Positions 45,301 to 54,945 of a stretch of DNA of 64,000 bases are shown here, in pieces; the stretch's first letter is position 1; each line of letters starts with the position of its first letter. The translations under genes were made by a program, and so were the position numbers. The DNA is taken from positions 177,016,756 to 177,080,755 of the forward strand of contig CM054063.1 in NCBI GenBank assembly GCA_028641055.1, given 5' to 3'. A model generated the notes under the pieces. The model was not told where the DNA came from and did not search any database. It saw nothing but the letters and a program-made list of their open reading frames with translations. The DNA is from Alopecurus myosuroides (taxonomy: Eukaryota; Streptophyta; Magnoliopsida; Poales; Poaceae).

Positions 45301-45908
45301 TGCCGGGTCATTCAGCATGCCCCGAGGGAAAAATCGCATTGGAGGTAGCCTTTGGAGAGTCAAAGGATAACTATCGAATTGAGTGGCTTACCTTTGAGGT
45401 AGTCAAATTGCGCAGCCCTTATCACGCGTTATTTGGAAGGCCGGCTTACGCCAAATTCATGGCTAGGCCGTGTTACGTATATCTACAGTTCAAAATACCG
45501 GGTCCCAAGAAGACCATTACCATACATGGAAATCGAGACATAGCAGCTGAATGCGACGAAGGAGATGCAGCAATGGCCGAGCAGGCCTGTAGAAAAGAAG
45601 AACTCAAGCAGTACCGGTCTCAAGCAGACCCGGAGGGTAGAACCACATCAAAAAGGCCGAGTACTGAAGGCGAACGAGCAAAATCCAAGGTAACACAAGA
45701 TTCTAAAATGGTGGCTTTTGTCAGGGATGACCCCTCCAAACAATCCGCCACAGAAGAAGAAGCTGCACGGTCACGCACAACCGGCCATGTCATGGAAACA
45801 CCTTACCCGGGTTGGCTAGCAAACCCGGTACTCATCATGAAAAAGTCTAACGTGTGGAGAATGTGCACCGGGCACGCCAATTCGGGGCCAATGTCCACGA
45901 AGAACTAA
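42372..45908 (+). pseudogene. Element F gag-protease with RT stub, one stop codon
   Basis: One reading frame from ATG 42372 (first after the primer site; the frame is also open to ATG 42209 in the LTR). Gag: a long variable N-terminal part rich in Ala, Pro, Gln; then the conserved retrotransposon gag domain (about 43960-44310, WLSSYEMAMSIRN and AKLWFTNLPEGSIKSWEEL). TAG at 44319-44321 breaks it and the same frame goes on. A Gly/Asn-rich stretch with a possible metal-binding CPKHSRNGRPANHSLEQC (about 44732) follows. The protease active site reads LMDGGSSINILY (about 45195), where Asp-Gly-Gly replaces the usual Asp-Thr/Ser-Gly. The start of RT (YPGWLANPVLIMKK...WRMC, about 45800-45870) is followed by unrelated residues and a stop, so the rest of pol is deleted. 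Confidence 0.9.
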
Positions 45909-46959
45909 ACAATGTAACGGGCAGCAGGTTTCAGACGCGCTCTTTTCCTACCCAGGGTACCTAAGGGGACTGGAAGGTTTTTAATGAGGCGGCCTGCTGA
46001 TCCAAACTTTCTCGCAGCAATAAAGAGATGGTTATCAAGTCTTATTTCATTGCAGCCTGATTACAAGTAAGTAGTATCCACGTGGCATCAGTATTTCCGT
46101 ATCATTAAGAATGTTGAGTATATACAGGTCTCGGGGGCTGGCGGCTCAAGTAGCCCAGCTAGCAACCCAAAAGACCCGGCCTTGATGCCTATAAGTTATA
46201 AGGGCCGATTATTCGCAAACGAGTACGGCTGCAATCTTATAACTGGACAAAGGAGCCAAATTTTCTTGACTTTTCTTACTTAAGCTCGATGTGACTCGCA
46301 CTAAAGTGGCATGATTCGTTCGCTTACGATTACAATCAGCCATGAAGCCCAATGGGACTTGCCTGACACTGTTCTCGTATGGATGTAACAACATGGTATC
46401 CACGCGAAAGCCGGCTTACAGTACAAGATAGTCAAAAGGGTCATCTAAACCACAAGTTTATGCAGAGTACAAGGCTAAAAGCCGGAAACTCAAAAACTAT
46501 CAAACATAACTTCAGTATTCGCACGGAATGGCTTTAGGCTTGCGACTCGGTAAAAAATAATTTGTTCTCTGAGAAAGGCCACACCCCCATGACTCGGACT
46601 TTGGGTCATGGGGACTGGGGGACTTCGAAACAGAAACAAACTACTTGGCTATCGCAGTTCGAAAAACCTCACCATCCGAGTCTTGGGGACTTAAAGAAAA
46701 AGTCCACGTATCAAAGCCCCTGGTACTCGGAAAACCGAGTCTTCCGAAGGGAGCCAAAATAGAGAATCGGGTATCGAGAAAAAGTTCAAAGAATAGGCAA
46801 GCAATACGGTTATCAAAAGGCCAGAAAAGCCGCAAAGTATATCACGGACTAAAAAGTACGTTACAAGGTACGGCATCAGTATCAGGGGTGCACAGGCGCA
46901 CCATCAAAAGCATAACAGTGTGATTACAAAGCATTACAAGGTATTATGATAATACGGCC
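45909..46959 (+). other. F spacer between sense and antisense genes
   Basis: About 1 kb, where the sense and antisense genes converge. No supported gene. Small frames at 46209-46923 have no recognisable features. It would hold the 3' end of both transcripts. The place of the missing RT, RNase H and integrase is 45870-45960. Confidence 0.6.
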
Positions 46960-49900
46960 CTATTCGGCCTCCTGAGTACGGCCTTCCGGGTCTGAGTCCT
47001 GGGTTTGCTGCTTAGCCTTCCTGGCACCCTTACCCGGACTCATTGCATCAGGGCGGACTGGTGGAGGGACGGCTGGTGTAGAGGCAGACGGGACCGATCC
47101 TAACTCGGCCTCCCTCTTCGCAGTCGCTTCCCTCTTCCTGGCCGAGCTAGAAACCCACTTCTCCAAGATATCAAAAGGCGGGGGCGCTTCCTCCGTAATA
47201 ACTTTGCCATCAGCGTCATATGCACTCATAATCGTATTTAGATCCAAGCTATCGGCCAAAGCGGTAGCTGAGGGGCGCACTGCGGCTTGTATGGCTTTGA
47301 AATCCTTGGGTGTAAATTTGGAACCGTCAGCCTTGAATTCGGGAAACCCGGATGTTACCTTTGCCGGGTCAAGCTTTGGAAAGAAAGCCTTGGCCAGAGT
47401 AAAAGCCCGGGTCATTCCAATTCGGCATGATGAGCGTTTCCAGATTTCAATCCACCCAGGCACAGTGGAACAGGCTTGAACGAGATTCTCTTCACCCGGA
47501 TATACTTCCGTAGGCCACTTCACAGCATCCAATATAAATTTTGTGCCGGCAAAGAAAGTCCGGAGTACAGTCTTGAGGGTTTTAGCCTTGGCAATGGCAT
47601 TTTCCTCTGGGGCCGCAAGGTTGGCACCTGCAGTCGTAACAAAAGAAAGAGCGTATCAGTAATCCCGAGTCTGTTATAATAAAGTAAAGACATGAAGCCA
47701 ATCGGCAGCAGAAAACTTACTGAGCAAGATCTGATAAGTATCGGAGACCTGGTCCGATAGTTTCTTCAGTTCGGTCTGAGCGGCATTGCACTTCTTCTTG
47801 TATTTGGAAACGTCTTTCTTCAAGGTTTTCATGTCATCCTCAAGGATTTCCCTTCGTTTCATCTCGGCAAGAAGAAGTTGTTCGGTCCTCAGTAAAGTTT
47901 CATCAGACCGGGTTATCTGTGCCTGTAAGTAGCAAGGAATGCAAGTATTAGTTGGATTGTATGGAAAGCCGAATGTGGTGTAAAGTACCAAGCATCACTT
48001 TTGCAAGTCATACTTGGAACTTGGGGACTAGGTATGCAATATGAGATACAAAGTGTCCTTACCTGGTGCTCTGCAGCCATGCGCTCCAAGATCTGGCTCT
48101 CCGAAGTCTTCATAGTAAGGAGAGTGTTCATCAACTGATCGAAAGTATCTTTACTCGTATCAGAAGACCCGGGGCCTTGGAAATTCCGGGAAGGAGCTTT
48201 CTTCTTAGTAGGAGGCGGAACCCGGGTCATCTGTGTGTCGGAATCCGACGCTCCTTCTTCTTCACCCAAGACGGTGGTTTTGTTCTTCTTGCTTGCATGA
48301 GAAGCAATTGGATACTCGGCTCCTTGCGTGTCCGGGTTTGGCGGCGACGCTTGTTTTTCACCGCTGGACGCGGCTGTAGTCTTATCAGCCGGGCTCCCCT
48401 TACCCGGGCCCTCGGTCTCCGTTTCCTCTTGATCGCTGACAACGACCGTGGCCCTATAAGGTGTTGTCAGTCAGTAGTTAAATACACAGTCAAGAAAGGG
48501 TGATGAAATATGGTGGAACATCAGGAAAGGGATCTTACCCGGTATTCACCGCAAAGTCACAAGGAAATCCATCGCTGGACTCGGGAGAAGCTGGAAATTA
48601 TCAAGTTAGATGTCATATGGGAATGGTTTAAAGAGAATGTCTTGACCCAGAAAAGATAGGGTAATTACCAGCCCGCCGCGGGGGGGTCGATGAAATACCC
48701 GGGTTAAGGGCATCATCACCCGGGTGATTTCGAGTTGACCTACGCTTGGGCACGGGCGACTCCTTCAAGAACGGCCAGTGGGTTAATGTCAAGTTAGCTC
48801 AAGTATATCATTAAAGTAATGCGAGTTGAATGCGAGAGGGAGATATGAAACCTTGGAGGTGGCCTCTTGGGTCTTTCTTTTGGATCCGACCTTGACTGTT
48901 GGCTCCAGTTCTTCCTCGTCGCTGGCAGATTCTACCTTGCCATCGGAGTTTTCTTCCTCGTCATCTTCTTGTTCTGGATATCATCAAAGTTATGGTTAGA
49001 AAGGAAGGGGTTATGGTGAGTTCAAGGGAACCAAATAAAATCCGGAGAGTACCTTCTTCCGAGTTAACCGTTTCTTGCTCCTCTGGACTTTCGGAGCTAG
49101 GGGAGGCATTAGTTTTCCAAAAATCATCATCAGCCTGAAAAGTGTTAACATAAGGGTTATTAACTGCATTGAGTGGAAAGAGCAAAAGTAAAGGCATCAA
49201 AGTCGGGTTTTCACCTTGGGGGCTGGATTCTCAAGCGTGAAGGGCTCTAACCCGGATATGTTCCGGATTACCTCAAGCTTTTCGGTCAGAAAGCCCTTGA
49301 TGGTTTTATGAGTATCGCCAGCTGCGAAGATATTGTCGGAGTACCGGAGCGGGTCTGTAGGTTGCCCCGAATACTCGCACATTAACTTTGTGCGGATGGA
49401 GTTGGGTTGAATCCGGAAATCTACCCAAGTCTTCACCAGGTTGAGCCCGATGAGGCCTTGGGCTGTGTGAGTGGTGATTTTGGCTAAAAGAGGTTGAATT
49501 GCCTCCCTGTCCGAGTCAGGGGCAAAGGCACTAAATTTATCAGAGATATCGAGAAGACCCTCTGAGTAACCTGGCAGCTTCTTTTGGCCGGGTGGGGAGG
49601 TGTCTTGGCAGTAGAAGTAGGAGAGCTGCCAGTGCTTGACATGGGAATTAAGGGTGAGGGGTGGCATCAGAGAATTCTTACGGCGCTGGATGGAAACCCC
49701 GCTGCAAGCGAGAAGCGCCCCGTCACCGCTCTCGCGGCACGGTTTGCATTGAAAAAGCTCGATGAAAAGAGCTAGACTTGGCGAAGTGCACAAGTATGAT
49801 TCGGAAAGGACTATGAAGTGGGAGATGTTGAGAACAGAATTAGGCCCGATATCAAAGACGCGAAGACCGTAATGATTCAAAACATCACGGAAAAAGGGGT

Positions 49901-50144
49901 GACCGGGTGGGCGGAAGCCCCGGGTCACATGTTCTACAAAGCAAATTACCTCGCCTTTTGTCGGGGCGGGCCGGGTCTCCTTACCTGGCACCCTCCATTG
50001 GATATCCTCCTGAGGAGGAAGAACTCCCAGCTCCACTAGCTCCTCCAACTTGGATTTGGTGACTGTAGACCGCGCCCAGTTGGCGGATATGGAGTTGGCG
50101 GCTTTAACTTTGGTTGGAGTTTTCCCCTGCTTTTTGGGAGCCAT
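46960..50144 (-). CDS. F antisense gene: 846-residue spliced ORF, gypsy-type transposon family protein
   Basis: Eight coding exons on the minus strand: 50144-49215, 49134-49053, 48973-48852, 48762-48669, 48590-48539, 48453-48063, 47922-47721, 47627-46960 (stop). Every intron starts GT and ends AG, phases agree, and the total is 2541 bp (846 codons and stop) with no stop within. ATG 50144 is the first ATG after the leader exon, in good context (CACATGG). Residues about 30-310 resemble Pfam 'putative gypsy type transposon' (PF04195, recalled): FRPPGHPFFRDVLNHYGL, GPNSVLNISHFIVLSE, QLSYFYCQD. Then an acidic, Lys-rich middle, a coiled coil (exon 47922-47721, Glu/Lys/Leu-rich), and a C-terminal segment (WPTEVYPGEENLVQACSTVP) ending in a Lys/Ala/Pro-rich tail. 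Such genes are known in Tat elements; their role is unknown. Confidence 0.85.
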
Positions 50145-50152
50145 GTGGTTGA

Positions 50153-50676
50153 CCTGCAAAATACAAAGTAAAAGGATAAGAGGACTAAGACCCGGAAGTT
50201 GTGAGCCGGCCGAATATCAGTGGGGTAATATTGAGACATGAAAAATTGCGTGTACTCCGGGTGTTAGCTCGCCGAGTAAAGTTCGAAATCGTCCGGGTAT
50301 CGAGTATCATGACGAAAATTATGAAGATCTAAGTGTTGAAGGGGCTCTTTGGGGACGATGGATGTCCGCATAGGCACTTAACGCGAATAAAAGGAACTGA
50401 AAAGGGGAAGTCCGGCCGGGTGATTGAGGCCAGGGCGGAAATTTTGAGTGGATCGGGCCCAGATTGGGAATTTTATCTTCGGATTTGTGGTGAAATTAGT
50501 ACTTGTAGGTAGTAGGAGAATGGATTGGAATCCATAACTTATCTATTATGCGAGCTGGAAAGAATGTTAGCAACTTAATTCGGCATGGCCGAGGAATCGT
50601 TGGCGGGTCGATTTGGATCTAATCTAAGGTAAAATCAAAAAGTACAAGGGAGAATTAATGGACGCAAGTGGCTTAC
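50153..50676 (-). other. Leader intron of F antisense gene
   Basis: Minus-strand donor CCTCCG|GTAAGC with the intron starting at 50676 and acceptor TTTTGCAG ending at 50154. The next exon starts at 50153, nine bases before the ATG. AT-richer than the exons. Exact ends may differ by a base. Confidence 0.65.
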
Positions 50677-50915
50677 CGGAGGAGATCTGAGCGAGGCTTT
50701 GCGGAGGCAGATGGCGCAAGCCTGGTGTCCCTTTGAGGTCCTTGGCGGGCCGGATGGGGATTCGCCGGCGGGTCTTGGCAGCGGCGCGGGGCGAGTCGTG
50801 GCGGAGCGCAGCCTCCGGCCGATGGGTTCCGGTGATACGCGCGGGATTTCCGTGGCGGTGCTCAGTGAGAGTGAGCTGAGAAGGATGAAGGAAGCGGAAT
50901 GGGGGGAAATGAGCC
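50677..50915 (-). other. 5' leader exon of F antisense gene
   Basis: GC-rich, between the TATA box (50945-50952) and the donor at 50677. I find no ATG on the minus strand in it, so the first start codon of the spliced transcript is 50144. The right end (start site) is placed about 30 bp from the TATA box by inference. The plus-strand frame 50699-50920 is a shadow of this exon. Confidence 0.6.
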
Positions 50916-50944
50916 GTTAGGGTTCGGGTTACCCCCCAGGAGCT

Positions 50945-50952
50945 TATTTATA
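50945..50952 (-). promoter_or_regulatory. TATA box of F antisense gene
   Basis: Minus strand TATAAATA in ACTATAAATAAGC, 385 bp from the 3' LTR. Same sequence and layout as in G (41516-41523). Confidence 0.65.
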
Positions 50953-51336
50953 GTATAAGTGGGTAAGCCCGGTTCGGTGAGTGGGGGCCGGGAGTTGCGG
51001 AGGCAAACGGCTATTTATTTAAGTTTCTGCGAGATATACGCAGAATATTGAGCAAGGCATCTGGATAAAAGAGAGAAGGGGATCCATCCCATGATTTCAG
51101 GATTGATTATCGAGCATGGGATCTTGGCATTTTTGTTATGGTTTGGACCTGGAAATTTGAATCAAAGTGTTCGGAGGAAAAACCCGGGTTATTACATGGC
51201 CACCGTGGAGTGAGGCCTAGCTGAATATCAAAACATCTTAACCCGGCCTCCATACGCCCGTATGTTTGATATCTTTGCAGGGAATAGCAAGCGCTTCAAG
51301 GAGGATTCATGAAGCCCAGGCTATTCTGGGGACTAC
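50953..51336 (-). promoter_or_regulatory. Upstream region of F antisense gene, up to the polypurine tract
   Basis: No gene. It lies between the antisense TATA box and the 3' LTR, so it would be the antisense promoter's upstream part. It ends with TCTGGGGACTAC (51325-51336), the sense-strand polypurine tract. Confidence 0.5.
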
Positions 51337-51816
51337 TGACGGGGGGATGATAACCCGGTAGGCCAAACTCCAAGGAGTAACCCGGCCCAAAGGACGGGGC
51401 GCAGGATCCGGCTAAGGATAAGGAAGCTTGTGGAAGGCCCAAGTTTGTAGGCCCAGTAATCCGGATTGTGGGTTATTGTAAAGGAAAGCTAGGGTTTGTG
51501 CGCCGTGTCTGGGTAGGATTCAGGGTGCGCCTTGGGGAATAAGCCGGGGGTACGGGTGCTTTATAAACCGACCCCCAGGTCTAGTTTTAGACAGAGATCG
51601 AAGAACCCTAGCAACATCGTGTGATATCGAGCATCAAGTGTAATCCCAGAGTTGAGTTATTATATCAAGATCGGAGACTCGGCGACTTTGATTGCCGACT
51701 ACCAGATCGAATTGCACCATGTTTTCCTCTGAGCTAAACCCTCTCCCAAACGCCTGTGTCGTCTTGCCCCAAGATCAGTTACCCCAGGTAACATCTGCCG
51801 TGATTATCCCACGACA
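51337..51816 (+). repeat. Element F 3' LTR (480 bp)
   Basis: Differs from the 5' LTR at three sites that I can see (C/T in TGTCCGGG, T/C in AGAGATTGAAG, G/A in GCCGGCTACC). The last base and the first two bases of the target duplication make ATG (51816-51818). Confidence 0.93.
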
Positions 51817-51821
51817 TGAGC

Positions 51822-54342
51822 TCCGCAGCACCCCCTCCGTTCGTCCCAACGGCGGCGAGAGTCAAGATCCATCCCCGTGGCGATGAGCGCTTTGCCACCG
51901 GAGCCAACAACGAAACAGAAATTGTCGGCAATTGGAGTCCGAGTAATACTTCTCTCGTCCTTCTTCGTCGGATGTCAAAGGAGGGATCCATAGTTAAGGG
52001 AAAATGGCGAATCTCGAAAGATGAACCCGAGCCCAAGCCAGAAGTCGGAGAACGCGTCATCCTTACCTCTCATGTTGCGAGAGGTATGGGTTTTCCCCCT
52101 TCCGCCTTTTTTCTAGATGTCCTTGACTTTTATGGCGTTCAACCACACAATATTTCTCCGAATTCCATCCTCTACTTAGCCAGTTTCCAAGCCCTTTTCG
52201 AAGGATATCTCGGGATGACACCTGACCTAAATTTCTGGCAATATTGCTTTGAGGTAAAGCATAACATCACAAATGGCGTTTCGCCCATTTGCGGAACCGT
52301 ATCTTTCATCCTTAGAAAATTTAGAGAGGAATGGTATCCAAAAATAGAAATGCCGGAACCTAACCAATCTTGGCTAGGTTCTTTCTTTTATCATCAGGAC
52401 ATTCCATTCCCAGGCAGGGCAACCGGGGTTCCTCCCTTTGTTAATTCTGCCGCTACTCCTCGCGAGAGTTGGACAGCCGCAGTAGGGGAAAATTTACCAG
52501 AAAACCTGATGAAGATAAAGCGGCGCATCGCCAAGCTCTCTTCCTCTCAACCTTCTTTGGTTGGGAAGGATACCGTTATGTGCGGGTTTGGACGCCGTAT
52601 CCAACCTCTCTCTTTTCGTTCTCGACTCCTTTGCGAATACCAAGGACCAGAAGATAGCATGAGAGGAACAGACAAGGCCTTTACCAGAAAGGATTTTATA
52701 AGACGACTTCACATACTGGTCGCCGTCAGTAGTCAGATTGAGGAAAGTCTGGCGATTTATCACGTGGAAAATCTGGTCCCTAAGGTATTTATCTTTCCTT
52801 GTTTCCACGTTTTTCTTCAGATTATCTTCTCTCTCCGCTTTTTAACATATTGTTAACTCCTTTCCAGTTTGATGAACTTGGAGAAAATGATCTTGCTTCC
52901 GACGCTGAACTCAACAAATTACATGCCGAGTTTCACAACAATCGGAAGCGCAAAAGGCAATCAGCTACCAGAGAGGAATCTATTCCCAACCTGGACGATA
53001 TCCGGATAAAAGAAGAACCATTCGACGAACTCGGATATATTCGTCCGGAGGCAAAGAAATTCTTTGTTCCTGCGCCTCTGATTCGCCCTTGGCCACAAAA
53101 TGGATTAGTTGTTCGCAATGATATCGCATTTTCGCCTCGTCAGGTTATACACGATGGCCTTCATCACGTTGGAATCCTCTTCGCGGAATATGCCAAAGAA
53201 TTCAACGAGGTCTTGATCGATTTGCGAGAAATGAGCCAGGTATTACTTCTAGCCCCCAAGCATTAAGTTGAAATATGAATTCTTCTTAATGTTTCTTTAT
53301 ATGCATGTTCAAACTTAAGCATCTGGCTTTCATTTCCATGTTTTAGCATTCCGCAGACGCCATAAACTTGGAAGTTTTTAAGAAGCTTAGTCTCAAGAGC
53401 AGAGAAGTAAAAAACCCTTCAATCTGTTATTGAGTCTAAAAGCAGCGAACTAGCGTCATCTCAGCGGCAACTATCAAAAGCCACCGGTATTTTTATTTTG
53501 TACCATTTGTTTTCTCTGGAGAATTATTCGGAATTTTTTTGTAAACTCAAATTAATTCCTGCCCTCCAGCTGCTTTAAACAAAGCCAACAAATTAGCAGA
53601 AAACGCTGTCCATGTTTCTCAGCTTCGTGAGGAAAACTCAAACCTCCGAAAGGAACTTCTGAAAGCTCAAGAAGACCTAGAAGCCAGTAATCTGGCCCTT
53701 GGGATTGCTCAATCCAAGGCCTCTTTACAGGCAGCGGAAGACAAAGCTGTTATCAATGATTTGGAAAGTATGCTACTCCCACGCATGAAAGAAAGCGACG
53801 AAATTGACAAGGTTCTTGGTAAGTTAACTTCTTTTTACCAATGTCTTCATGTCTTATTTCTTGTATCTTTCCATGTAACCTTTACTTTTGTCGACAAAGC
53901 AGGAAATTTTCAAGGAATTTCTCGGACTGAAAAGATCCGGGCCTTTGGGGAAGTGTGGAATTCAATCAGGAATGCAGGAATGCAGCTGATTAATAAATTC
54001 CTTCCCACAAGTACTGTATGCTTTTCGGAAGTCTACCGACTTCCGGGTGCCATCACAGAAGTAGCAGAATCGAAAGAATCCATCCTTCGTTCTGCCGCAC
54101 GAGGTGGTGCACGCATGGCGCTTGGCCTTATGCGTCTACATTACCCTAATGCCAGATCTTGGCGCGTAGCATCCGGTATCCCTCAAGGATATACAGAAGC
54201 GCAACGAAATGCGATTTTTGATGAAGTTAAAGGGCACGCTTCCAAGATTGCCTCTATGGTCAACATTTCCATTACTTATCCAGAAGAAAAAGTGCCCGCA
54301 GCCCCCGAGATTGATAGCAGTGATGAAGACTCGGATGCTTGA
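51822..54342 (+). pseudogene. G antisense gene, exon 1 right part to exon 5
   Basis: Exons: 51822-52784 (continuing 41657-41827), 52868-53239, 53347-53486, 53570-53818, 53903-54342 (TGA). Introns are GT-AG. Residue content resembles F's antisense protein: GMGFPPSAFFLDVLDFYGV, SPNSILYLASFQALFE, WLGSFFYHQD, all of the PF04195-like domain, then an acidic segment, a coiled coil (exon 53570-53818), and a C-terminal domain. With one extra base in the A run at about 53408-53412 removed, and without F, the five exons total 2334 bp, a multiple of three. Damage: the TAA at 41789, the extra base, and the F insertion. The order next to pol (convergent) is as in F. Confidence 0.85.
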
Positions 54343-54945
54343 GGGAATACACTCGACCCGAATGATGGATGTGTATAAGAGCATTTTTACAATGTAATTC
54401 ATATTGTAATGCTTCTATGTCATTTGTCGAAACAAGAACTCCGCCTTTTGCAATTTCAAGTTTCTTGCAAAGTTTTTCCGGGTTTGACTGTTCCTTTATC
54501 TTCTAAGTAATCTGGCAACTGTGTTTTAACTGCTCTAGTGTTTAAAAATGGCTCAACTAGCAATATGTATCGTCATGTCGAGTAACTGGGGACGAACCAA
54601 ACAGTTTTAAAACTCAGAAACATGGATCATGCTAGAAGCATTTTTACTGACTAGTTTCAGTAACCCAACACATACACAATCAGATAAAATTTAGAGAAAA
54701 CAAGGAACTGTTCTGAAACTTGGGCACGCATGCACAATCCGAGTTTCCTTTAACCTTTAACAGGCCGAATCATTCAGCTTTTAAACACCGAGCACGCAGG
54801 CACAATTCGGGTTAACATTGAGTATTTGTAAGATCATTGGGAAATAGATGAGGCGGAAATATTTTGTACTTATAATGAAATATGAATGACAACATTCCGA
54901 CAACTTTATTTCATGATCTCAAAAGATGTTTACATAGAAATTGAA
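54343..54945 (-). other. G spacer between pol and antisense gene
   Basis: About 600 bp where pol (minus) and the antisense gene (plus) converge. No gene supported. Confidence 0.6.

Larger units (their letters stand above)
41828..51816 (+). mobile_element. Element F: Tat-like gypsy with intact antisense gene but no pol
   Basis: LTRs of exactly 480 bp (41828-42307 and 51337-51816), starting TGACGGGGGGATG and ending CCACGACA. Target duplication CGAGC (41823-41827) and TGAGC (51817-51821). Primer site TGGCGCCCACCGTGGGGCC (42310-42328), polypurine tract TCTGGGGACTAC (51325-51336). I found three differences between the LTRs, so it is young. It has gag-protease with one stop, only the first residues of RT, and a spliced antisense gene. 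Non-autonomous. Confidence 0.93.

Noticed and set aside
46209..46923. Small frames of 61-92 codons in the F spacer
   Set aside because: Several strands and phases, no domain; best read as convergent untranslated sequence.
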